NCBI GenBank assembly: GCA_033675265.1
Contig: JAUJYZ010001376.1
Location: 666,001-730,000 of the forward strand
Length of the DNA: 64,000 nt
From: Actinostola sp. cb2023
Lineage: Eukaryota; Cnidaria; Anthozoa; Actiniaria; Actinostolidae
Reading direction: 5' to 3'
A model generated the notes under the pieces. The model saw only the letters and a program-made list of their open reading frames with translations. It was not told where the DNA came from and made no database searches. Position numbers and translations under genes: made by a program. Positions 1 through 12,700 of the stretch are shown one piece after another (position 1 is the stretch's first letter; every line of letters begins with the position of its first letter).

Positions 1-1
1 T

Positions 2-229
2 GACGTCAGCACTAAGCTCCATCCTTACGAGGAAGCATACGAGGCTCTGCTGGCCGTGGTTGCTGACCGACTATCCAAACTCCAGGTCATGATGATTCAG
101 TCTCAAGAGCTTGAGATTGCACTTGCTGAAATCGTTGCGTGGTTATCTGAAGTCGAAAAGAAACAATCCAAGCAAGAAGCTCCTATCCTGAGAACTGAGA
201 AGATCAACTCATTGCAATTGGAGCAACAC
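2..229 (+). CDS. MACF1/DST: Spectraplakin exon 1 of window (partial spectrin repeat, type A)
   Basis: Read in frame from base 2 to the donor gtgagt at 230. It encodes the later two thirds of a spectrin repeat with the type A signature SKLQ....QSQELE. The left edge of the window cuts the exon, so its acceptor is not visible. Confidence 0.85.
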
Positions 230-3200
230 GTGAGTTAATTACATAGCCTGCGTATTTCGTAGATCCACGAAGACAAACTCGAATCATGTTGTGCCTAACA
301 CTTGATTACCAAGTGATCTGATTAATGATCTTCATTAATAATAATAAGTAATCTGATTAATGGTCTTCATTACCAAGTGATCTGATTAATGATCTTCATT
401 ACCTAGTGATCTGATTAATGATCTTCTTTAATAATAATAAGTGATCTGATTAATGGTCTTCATTACCAAGTGATCTGATTAATGATCTTCAGGCTAATAA
501 TAAGTGATCTGATTAATGATCTTCAATTAATAATAATAAGTGATCTGATTAATGGTCTTCATTAATAATAATAAGTGATCTGATTAATGGTCTTCATTAC
601 CAAGTGATCTGATTAATGATCTTCATTAATAATAATAATTGATCTGATTAATGATCTTCATTAATATAATAAGTGATCTGATTAATGATCTTCATTAATA
701 ATAATAAGTGATCTGATTAATGATCTTCATTAATATAATAAGTGATCTGATTAATGATCTTCATTAATAATAATAAGTGATCTGATTAATGATCTTCATT
801 AATATAATAAGTGATCTGATTAATGATCTTCATTAATAATAATAAGTGATCTGATTAATGATCTTCATTAATAATAATAAGTGATCTGATTAATGATCTT
901 CATTAATAATAATAAGTGATCTGATTAATGATCTTCATTAATAATAATAAGTGATCTGATTAATGATCTTCATTAATAATAATAAGTGATCTGATTAATG
1001 ATCTTCATTAATAATAATAAGTGATCTGATTAATGATCTTCATTAATAATAATAAGTGATCTGATTAATGATCTGATCTTCATTAATAATAATAAGTGAT
1101 CTGATTAATGGTCTTCATTACCAAGTTATCTGATTAATGATCTTCATTACCTAGTGATCCGATGTATATTGTCTATCTTGTCTATTGCAGTCTCTCCACC
1201 TAGAAATTTATACTTACGAGGAAACAGTCGAACACGTCGAGAAGGTCGGGGACGCATTACTGCAGACAATGAACCTGGGACCCGAGCGTGATATCCTCAA
1301 GTACAAACTCGCAGACATGAGCCGTCGCTTTGCTAGCGTGAAAGAGAAGTCGACCGAACGTAAAGAGCTCCTCGATCAGCTCGCACCGCTGAATGAACGT
1401 TACCAATGTGCTGTTGAAGGGTTTTATGGGTTCCTTGATGACTCTGAGGATAAATTGGATTCTCTGAAATCCACCCCTGCTGATGAGGAAGCTGCCACTA
1501 ATCTTAAATCAGAAATCAAGGTAAGTCGCGTGATGGTTTATTGCTGTTGTGTAACCCATTACGGTGCCCTGACTTATGACATAATCATTGGGCTTCAGGA
1601 ATTCAAAATGTCGATTGAGGATGAAGGTGGAAACCACAAGGTTGTTAACACATGCGCAAAACAACTAATTGACTTCTGCAAGACACTCCCCATTAAGATA
1701 GACACCGCACCCATTGATCATGAGATCCGTGATGCCAATACTCGCTACTAGAAACTTAAAACGGCGAACTTCGACGCGAAGCTTCTAGAACATGATGTAA
1801 CAATGTACCAGAATGCTATGGATCCTGTCAAAAGCACGTTGGAAGAGTTAGACGCGTTTTTGGACTCCGAAGCCGATTTCGGATTGGACGTTGAGCAAGG
1901 CAAAGTGGAACTGCGACGTGTAGAGGTAAGACGATATATGAATACAGTAGATGAACTTTAGCCATTTATTTATTTTTGGCACTAAACAAAGGTGGAGAAC
2001 CCGACCGACATACCTTGACATACCTTGAATCAAAGGTGGAGAAACCGAACAACATACCTTGATATACATTGAATCAAAGGTGGAGAACATGACCGACATA
2101 CCTTGATATACCTTGAATCAAAGGTGGAGAAACCCACCAACATACCTTGACATACATTAAATCAAAGGTGGAGAATCCGACCAACATACCTTGATATACC
2201 TTGAATCAAAGATGGACTTCCCGACCAACATACCTTGACATACCTTGAATCATAGGTGGAGATCCATTGTCTCTTGAAATTGTTTCTTTATTTTCGTTTC
2301 AATTTTCAGGATTTAATAACTGATCTTGAGAACCAAAAAGCCGAACTTGACGTCGTTGAACTGAGTGCTCCCCTCCAGGCTGAACAAACCGAGTTTGTGG
2401 AGGAAATGGCTACCGTTAGCCACCAGTACGACCTCAGCGCCGGCAAGATCAAGAGAGTGAAAAAGAAACTAGCAAAACGACTCGACAAGTTCGTGGTTTT
2501 CATGGAGATTTTCGAGGAGGTTGAGATCTGGTTGGTGGAGATAAAGAAAGTCGTCGATGATTTGCCATCAGTTAGCGAAGACCATGACGTCGCAAAAGAA
2601 CAATTAGCAGAGCTGCGAGTAAGTTATTGTTATGTTAAGTTATGTGGAGATTAATGTATCATTATTTGTAAGCATAATGATGGTTGATGATGATGTTATG
2701 GCTGATGGAAGTGGCACCGGTAACGATGATTGTGATAACTAAGATTGATAATGCTGATGATGATGATGAAAAAGTTGGCGGTGGTAAATAATGATGATCA
2801 TCATCATGGCTCTTATTGATAACAGTCTTATATAGTCTTGATAACATCTTAGGGCTCCTATTGATAACAGTGTATTATATACACTGAAAGGACAACCCTG
2901 TTTAAATAAAGGTTTATTCATTCATTCATGGCAGTGGATGATGGTCATGAATATTATGGCAATGGAAGTGATGATGATGATATATTGATAATGATAGCAT
3001 GATATTTTGATTGAATTCAAGGATCAATCTCTAAATCGATTAAAACATGTTAATTAATGCATTTATTTTGCACAGCCACTACTCGATCAGTTCCCACCAT
3101 ACCACACGAAAATCGAAACAATGGTAGAAATTAAGAACTATATCGTTAAGACCGTCCAGGATGATCCCGCCACTATCGCTGAGGTCCAAGACAAACTCGA

Positions 3201-6200
3201 CCAAGTCAAGCCAGTCTATGACAAGCTTCATTGTAAGGTCATTGATCGGCAAGCTCGTCTTCAAAACGTGATCGTTGGAGGTCAGGACTACCAGACGTCA
3301 CTTGACGAAGCTGTTGCTAAACTAAACGAGATGGAGAACCTGTTGAACCAACAAGAACCTGTCAGTGCAAAGTATGTTGTTGTTGCACAGCAGAAACTTG
3401 ATCATGAGGTATGTTGTCTTAATCACAAATGATTCCGTCGTGTTCTCCACATCTTTTCATTCTTTGCCCTTCACTATTCCTCTCGCCAGCCTACCTTATT
3501 AGCTCTCTTCCTTCCTTCCTTCCTTCCTTCCTTCCTTCCTTCCTTCCTTCCTTCCTTCCTTCCTTCCTTCCTTCCTTCCTTCCTTCCTTCCTTCCTTCCT
3601 TCCTTCCTTCCTTCCTTCCTTCCTTCCTTCCTTCCATTCCTTCCGCCCTTCCTATCATTTCTCTTATATTAATTTTTTGCTCTTCATTCATGCCTCCCAT
3701 CCCTTTATCAACATATACATTCAATCTCATTTCTTAACTTTTCCATCCATTTCTATCGATTTCCTTTCGCATCCATTTCTATCGATTTCCTTTCGCTTGC
3801 ATGCGTTACTATTTCATGAGTGTGTTCAAATTCTCTGTCATTGTTTATTGTGCAGGGTCTCTACTTAGAAGTCAACATCCACGAGGTTATCTTTGACGAC
3901 ACCATACGTCAAGGCAAAGAACTCCTCGGCAAATCAGAACTAGGAAACTACGCTGACACACTGAAAACAGCGCTCGAGGACTTGCAAAAGAGGTGGGACA
4001 GTCTTGTTGAACGAACAAACGAGCGCCAAGAACAGTTAGACGAAGTCGCTCCACCAGCTCAAACCTACACAGAGGACATGGAGAACTTTACTCCTGCACT
4101 CACTGAAATGGAAGAGATTGTGTCTGATTGTGGCGAAGTGTTCTGTGAAAAGCACGCACTTGTGAGGGAAAGGGCTTTCCTCAAGGTAACGTTCTACACT
4201 ATTAACCTGTAACAACATCTGATTTAGCAATCTCCTGATATAGCACCACAGTCCGACATCGCCCGGCTACCAGGTCTCTCCTGGAAACTAGTGAGGCAGC
4301 CTGGGAACGAAGTTATACGCTTCTAGTCAATACAACAGATTTTTGTAGTTAGATGAGTTTCCTCAACCCAAATTTATTGATAAACCAAGCTTTCGGGCTA
4401 ATAACCCATCATCAGGGTTAGAATAGTCAATCTTCAGATACAATCATCTTGAGGAAACTCATATAACTACAAAAATGTCAATACCAACCCACAAACAACT
4501 ATTGGAATACAACAGATGTTTAATTATATGTTATCTTTCTAGTTTTTGCAACAGTTCTTGCAAGAGGACATCGAAGGTCATCTTCCAGTGTACAAGACGT
4601 TGGTCGACAACGCCGACGACCTCGTCGAAGCGTGTGATTGTGTTGGCGTAACCGAAGGCGTGCCAGAAGTCAAGGCGGAAATCCAAGATGTCGTCGATAG
4701 GTGGACTTCAATCAACGACTTTTACCGTCAGCGACGAGACCAAGTCTCCGAGGCTGACAACAAGGTGAAGAAGTACAGGAGCGTCTTGTTGCCGCTCGAG
4801 AATTCTGTCAAGAAAGCAGAGAAAACGCTGGAAGAACCGCACCATGAAGGCATCGATGTTTGTGATGGCGTGAAGGAGCTGAAAGTCTCCAAGGTAAGAG
4901 ATATAAACCATTTGTATGAATGTTTATTACAATACAATCAGCCCAGCCTTACAGTAGTGCTTACATCTCACACTTGATGTTCGTAGTTACTTCAAGAAGA
5001 CGTGCAGACTCTAGAAGCAGACATCCAGAGTGTTGGAGAACAAGTTAAGAAGGAAGATTATCCAAACGTTAACTTTACTCCTGTCAAACAACGTGTTAAA
5101 ACGTTAGCCAATCGCTGTGCAGCATTACGACGACAAGTCAATGTACGAGTCATGTGGTTGGAGAAAATCATGGAAGAGATCACATTCTTCGTGAACACAA
5201 CAGACGAGCTGCACATGTACGTTAACGTGGCATTTGTGAAGCTGGACAACTTTGACCCCATCAACAATAACCCTGTAGTAGTCGAGAAACAGTTGGAGGA
5301 AGTCAAGGACTTAGAGAACGATGTCAACGATCAGTTCGCGAGCTTGTCTGACGCCGAGATGAAGGCCAAATCCATCACATCCATGAAGAAAGACGATCCA
5401 AAGGCTGTGAAAGATGTCGCTGAACGAATCAATGGATGCGAAGCTGCTCTCATTGAACTCAAAGAGAAGGTCAAAGACCGCAAGCAAAAGCTACTACGAG
5501 CTAAAGAGCATCTTTCTTTGTATCGCGCACAGCTTAAACCAGTAGAGAAAGTGTTTAGTCAGTTAGAAGACACTGTGATGGAGGTTCCTGTCAGTGAAGA
5601 GGAACTCGGCAAGGTTGAGGTACGTACCTTATTTAAATATAGTTTGTATGGCATGCGTAGTACTCTTCCTTCTTTAACTACCTATCCCGCTTGTTTCCCC
5701 ATGTCCTACCCCCCTCTCCCCCCCCCCCCCCCCCCCCCCCACCAGCTCCTATCGCGAGCCCTCCCTGCAATAGCGACTAATTGTCTTTCTTGAGATTAAG
5801 ATTAACAGGGTTCACTTTGCTCGACAGACCGCCATGAAAGACATGGAAGAGAGTGATGAGCGAGTGCGAAAGATGCGACGATCAAGTCAACATTTACTGC
5901 GTGTCATCGACATTCAAACGGATCCTGGAATCGAGGTTCAGACTGAGGTTGCAAAGGTTACACAAAAACAACGGTCATTAACGTCGAGCTTGAGAAAGAA
6001 GCACTCTAAACTCAAGAAGGGCCTGGAGTGTTACAAACAGTTGACCGAGATCATCGAGGATCTACAGAAATGGATCCCTGAAGCACGTGACCAGATCGCG
6101 GTTGACCTACCTGTGAGTAGTGAACCAGATCACATCAAGAAACAACTGGGCGAATTCAGGGTATGTTAACGTTGTTTGAAGATAGTTTAATGGATAGCTG

Positions 6201-9200
6201 TGAGAAAGAGAGAAAGAGAAAGAAAGGGAGGGAAAAGCGGGATAGAAGAAAAGAAGGGAAGGAAACAAAAAGTGACGGTTTAAGAAGAAAGAATAAGGAA
6301 AAATGAAAGGGATACAAAACAAGAAATAACAACGAATAAAATGGAAGATGAGACTAAAATTAGAAATCAAAAGAACAAAAACAAAAAAGAATTGTAAACG
6401 ATAAATGAAAAAAGAAAGATTTTTAAATGGAATATAACGAACAATACGAATGGAAGGGAAATGGATGAATGAATGAATAATATTTGTTATGTCGTGTAGG
6501 ACCTGAACCATCAAGTCCTGAAAAAGGACGCACTTCTTGACCAAGCCAAACAACTAGCAAAGAAGGTCAAGGAGTTAAGTCATGATGATATCAGTCTCCA
6601 ACAAGATGTCGATGACAAGATCTCCAGTGTTGAACAACCTCTAGAAGACATCGCATCAGCCCTCAATAAGAAGCTTAGTGACCTCCAAGCCGCGTTACTA
6701 CAAACACAGGATCTTAAAGACTCACTGGACGAGTTAAATAGATGGTTGACGAGTGCAAAGAAATTGTACGACTTGGTTGGACCCGTGTCTGCTCGGTATA
6801 TCATCATCGAAGATCAGGAAGATAAGATCGAGGTATTGTGTTCTACACTACAATGTAACCTCCACTATTCAAAAGCTAAAAACAGTAGAATTAACTATCA
6901 CTGTCATCATCATCATTTACCATCACTATTAACACCACTATATAACAGTGTACGTACAAGTACATGCTGTAGATTAACCATCGATTACTTTGTCACAGGC
7001 CATCATTTACCACCATTATTAACATCACTATACAACAGTGTACGTCCAAGTACATGCTGTAGATTAACCATCGATTACTTTGTCACAGGCCATCATTTAC
7101 CACCATTATTAACACCACTATATAACAGTGTACGTACAAGTACATGCTGTAGATTGCCATTATTTACCATCATTATTAACACCACTATATAACAGTGTAC
7201 GTACATGTACATGCTGTAGATTAACTATCGATTACTTTGTCACAGGCCATCATTTACCACCATTATTAACATCACTATACAACAGTGTACGTACATGTAC
7301 ATGCTGTAGATTGCCATTATTTACCATCATTATTAACACCACTATATAACAGTGTACGTACATGTACATGCTGTAGATTGCCATCATTTACCACCATTAT
7401 TAACATCACTATTCAACAGTGTACGTACATGTACATGCTGTAGATTAACCATCGATTACTTTGTCACAGGCCATCATTTACCACCATTATTAACATCACT
7501 ATATATAACAGTGTACGTACATGTACATGCTGTAGATTAACCATCGATTACTTTGTCACAGGCCATCATTTACCACCATTATTAACATCACTATACAACA
7601 GTGTACGTACAAGTACATGCTGTAGATTAACCATCGATTACTTTGTCACAGGCCATCATTTACCATCACTATTAACATCATTATATAACAGTGTACGTAC
7701 AAGTACATGCTGTAGATTAACCATCGATTACTTTGTCACAGGCCATCATTTACTACCATTATTAACATCACTATACAACAGTGTACGTACATGTACATGC
7801 TGTAGATTAACCATCGATTACTTTGTCACAGGCCATCATTTACCACCATTATTAACATCACTATATAACAGTGTACGTACATGTACATGCTGTAGATTAA
7901 CCATCGATTACTTTGTCACAGGCCATCATTTACCACCATTATTAACATCACTATACAACAGTGTACGTACAAGTACATGCTGTAGATTAACCATCGATTA
8001 CTTTGTCACAGGCCATCATTTACCATCACTATTAACATCATTATATAACAGTGTACGTACAAGTACATGCTGTAGATTAACCATCGATTACTTTGTCACA
8101 GGCCATCAATAACCAGCTCGATCTCCATCGACAAATGTTTGAGCACGTGACGACAGAAGGTAAAGATATGCTCGAGACTTTGCCTGAAGGTCGTGAACAC
8201 AACAATCTGAAGGAAAAACTTGACAATACTAAAGTCAGCTGGGACGAATTGGCGGGAAAACTAACCGACCACAGAATCAAGTTAGACGAGGTCAAACCGA
8301 CCGCCAAGGTGTATGAAGACTCAAGTGATCCGTTCATGGCTTGGCTTGACGATGCTGAGGCGAGATTGAAAAAGTATGACAAGGTACCAAGCGACCAGGA
8401 AGAGATAATCAGTGTCCAGGAAACTTTGGAGGTCAGTACTGAACTAAGTATTTATTATTTATACTGATTGTTTACATTACTACGCGGCCACTGGGGACGA
8501 ATACTCGTGACTGGTAAGTTTACAATAGACTTCTGTCAATCATAAACATCAAACATGCCGAATGTGTCTTGAGTCTAATTGCAAACTACAAGATGTGACG
8601 TTCTTCTCGGGTGACCACGTAGTCATGCAAACGGTGGTAACAATCAGAATTGGGTTTGTTATACGTTGTCTTGTGTGTTCTCGCTCGGTAACAGTGACTA
8701 CAAAACATATCTCAACTCAACTGTGTGTCATTTTGTACAGTTTATCCTCGACGAGGTAAAGAATCACGAGCCAGAGCACAAAGCGCTCAACCTGGCTTCC
8801 ACCATTCACTTGAAGAACGCCCAGGACAAGGAAGTAACCTCGCATGTACCTGTAATAGAAGACGAGGTTACATTGATTAACCAACGCTACGACGAACTTC
8901 ACTGTGAAGTCAACAAGAAACTCGAGCTGCTGAGCGATGCACAGAACAGCCTTCACGGTTTCCAGGAGACTCTGATGGTCGTTGAACAGACGCTGGTTGA
9001 AGTTGAAGAATTTGTCGTCGAGGAATACGTGTTGATTCTAGACGTGAAACGCTCGGCCATGGAGCTTGGTAAAGCTAAGGTAAGAATACAATTGAAGGGT
9101 TTTTCGTCTGTTTTATTTAATGTTACTTTGTTCGCGTGACGCCGCAAACACCAAGTAAGCACAAAAGTGGATTCGTTTCCTTGAGTAACCCGTTTTAGAA

Positions 9201-9684
9201 ATCACGCGAAAAAAATGAATCCATTTCAATGTCACGCAAGCCGTAATCAGAATGGTTTCCGAGGTCACGCGAGGAAGGAAACCAATTCACCGTTAACATT
9301 CGTGACGAGAAATTGAATAAAACCATGATAGTGTGATCCATTATTACGCATAAGTCACTCAGAAAGCTAAGGTTTTTCCTGATATATCTTGTAGAAATCC
9401 GTAGCCGTCTTAGAAAACCGCAAACCTGTTATGCGTGACTTAGCGAAGCACGGCAAGGCCTTGGCAGAAACAACTGGTGATCCTGAACCTCTAGAGACAG
9501 TAGCAGCCGTTAACCAGCGGTTTAACGTCATCGAAGGCAAGAGCCTTGAGAAGGCAGCGTTCCTTGATAAGGTTAGTTCACAGTGTGGCTAGTGCACGGC
9601 CTTCTAAGCGAGAGGTACCCGGTTCGATTCTTCATGACCCCACATCCTTGTTTCGACTTCCCTCTAATCCGTGTAGCTCAATGC

Positions 9685-9715
<31 letters not shown>

Positions 9716-12700
9716 TGGAGGGAGGGGGTAAAAGGGCGCACCTTCGAACGCTTTATACATGAGCCCCTGGCTCGGGAGATTGGGCAACCACTCCCCGCGT
9801 TATTGAAGTAAAATAATACCTTTTTTGGTTGCCGACATTTGATGGCACTGACGACATCAAGACTGGAAAACGAAAATTCCGATGGAATGAACATTTGTTT
9901 TCAGATATATTTGTAAAGATGTGGTCAGAAGATCGAGAAGATTCATAGCATGGTTTTAATTAAATATGATTTGTTTGTTAGGTTGTGGAATATCTTGACA
10001 TATATGACACAAACATCACCAAAGTAGAAGAGGACATTCCCAAGATCCAGGCCCAGGTTGCTAACCTTGAGCCCGTCAGTAACGACCCAGACGAGGTCCA
10101 GAAGCAGCTCCTAGAGACATCAGATATCCAGGACACCCTGACCAATGACAAGATACTCCTAGAGAGCGCAATCGATGCTTCTGATTGGCTGATTGACAAT
10201 GCCAATGCTGAACCATCCATTGGTGGCGAGATGAAGGAGAGGATCGAGAAGAACAAGGAACCATTTGAAGAACTGTGCAACGCTGTCAACGAACGTCAGA
10301 ACGCGTTGAAGTGTGGCTTGGTACAGTCTCTGGAGTTTAAGACTGCATCGCAAGACTTCGTTGCTTGGATGAATAACATGGATAACAAGCTTGCTAAAGC
10401 CAGACCTATCGTGTCTGATGTCGACACCATTAGAGAACTGAAGAGGGAACATAAAGTAAGTAGAACCTGTATACTCGAGAGGGACGAGAGATGTGCGCAT
10501 GCGTGGTGACGTGGCCCTTTTGGGACGAGATAATCAATTTACATTACACACTTTAGTTTAGGTGCCGATTTGTGTATCCTGTATTGATGTTTTATTTGTT
10601 ATTTGCAGCCAATCGTGAACGAAATCCAAGAGCATGAGCCGGTGTTCCAAGCCATCAAAGCCTCGGCTGATAAAGTCATTTCAGCATCAAAACCTGGCAA
10701 GGAACGCGATCGCGTTGGACATAGAATGAAACAAATCCAGGCTCAGTGGGAGAAACTACAGAAAGACTCGTCGGACCGACAGACTGTTCTAAAAGACATC
10801 GAGCCTCTAGCAGATGAGTATGATGAGAACATGCACGAGATCATACCGTGGTTGACCGCCACGGAGAAGAAGACGAGGTCTCTCGAGACGATACCATGCA
10901 ACAAGGATGGATTGGAGTTGTACGCAGACAATTTGTCAGAGATCGAGAAAGAAGTCGAGCAGCATGAGCCCACACGACAGAAACTTAACGAGCTAGCAAC
11001 ACGAATCATCGAGATTCAACCATTCGATCTCGATACTGTTAGACGTCAAGTGCAGTGTGTGAACGAGAGAATGGATTCATTGAAAGAATCGCTGAAAGAA
11101 AGAAAGGACAAACACAGCAAGATAAAGGATATCTGGGCGACCTACCAGCAGAATATTGTCACTATCGAATCACTGGTTGTAGAGGGTTTAATCTTGTGTG
11201 CATATGACAGCCCTGCACTTGATCTAAACCGTCTAAAAGACGAACTACAGCTAGTAGATGAACTACTCTCTGGTCTGAGTGCACAGATCCCAGTACTTAA
11301 CGACGTGGAAGACCTTGCTCAACAGATAATGGACCTATTGGAAAAGGGCTCTGCCGATGTTGTGATTATCGAAGAACGCGTCACCAACATGATCGTCCGA
11401 TTCGAAGGTGTGCAAACCGCACTCGAAAGTCGTAAATACAAACTCGAGAATCAGCTTGAGTATCTTATTCGGTTCAGTCAGTGCGACGAGGAACTGAACA
11501 ACTGGTTTGTGGCAATGGTTAAAGTCCTTGCACAGTTGGATCCAATCAGTACCGAGCCTGAAGTCGTCAAGAAACAGCTTGGTGACGTAGAAGAGCTGTT
11601 GGATGTCGTGCAGGAGAAGAGACACGTGCTTGACCAGGAACAGATAGCTGGCGTGAAGGTGATGGAATTGAACAAAGAGGACGAGAATGTCACTGTTGAG
11701 GTAAAAGTCATTTTGATTTAAACATAGACGGTACTTGTGGACATTCAATGCCTTTTAATAATCCTAGACTAACAATCCTAGACTAACAGCAGTACGAGAC
11801 TAATGATGTCCCTACAACACTTTGATTGCTGCCACCCCTCCCCTTACGTCACCTATCAGTAGGTGCAATGCGAGTTTTGCAGGAAGACTCTAAAATGTTA
11901 ACAAATTGTTATATTTTTTTGTCCAGGTGGTGTCTATTCTGAGTGATGCACAGATCAAAATGGACCGAATTGCTAACAAGCTTGACGAACGACGTGACAG
12001 ACTCCAAACCATCATGCTCGAGTGCCAGGACATCCACCACTCCCTGGCCGACTTCGTGAATGATATGTCGGGAATCGAGGAAGAGCTCGCTGGTATGCGA
12101 CCAGTGTCTGCTGTCCACGACACGCTGAAGGAGCAGGAGCGTGAATTCAAGGTACGATGAACCTTTTGAATAGTTAGATGCGAAGAGTACAATTATAGTT
12201 TGTTGCTGAGGGTTTTGACGGCAGACTGTATTTGTCTAATGGAACAACAACTGAGTAAGTTTGTAATGTGGTTTCAGATTCTGAATGAAGACGTTAAGGA
12301 GGCTGATGATTTGGCGCAGGAACTCATTGCTCGTACAGAACACCTCATTGAAACCGCTGAACCAAGTCCTGACCGACAAAACCTGGAACAGAAACTCCAA
12401 GACATCAAAACGAGGTGGGAAGCTGTCAAGGCTAAAACCGCTGACCGAGACGTCGACATCACAGAACTCGCCCCAGCCCTCCACGATTATTACACTCGCG
12501 TCGATACATTCACTGATTGGCTGACGAATCTCGATAATAAGCTCTCAAGCCAAGATCCCGTGTCCTGTGACAAGAAAACCATCGAGAGACAAATGGATCA
12601 GGCGAAGAAATTGAAGCAACAGTTAGCTGATCACATGCCAGAGTACGAGAAGGTGAAAGAACTCGCCGCTGGCGTCATCAAGAGTCAACCCGATGACGTA

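Noticed and set aside
3429..3737. Open frame reading repeated LPSF across the (CTTC)n tract, and its minus-strand counterpart KEGR
   Set aside because: Purely a product of the tetranucleotide repeat inside an intron; no flanking coding sequence in frame.
6833..7540. Open frames of 30-residue repeats ([14 protein letters not shown]) in intron 10
   Set aside because: The 90-bp satellite unit is a multiple of three and lacks stops in one frame, so the frame is open by periodicity. The real exons 10 and 11 have proper splice sites on either side.
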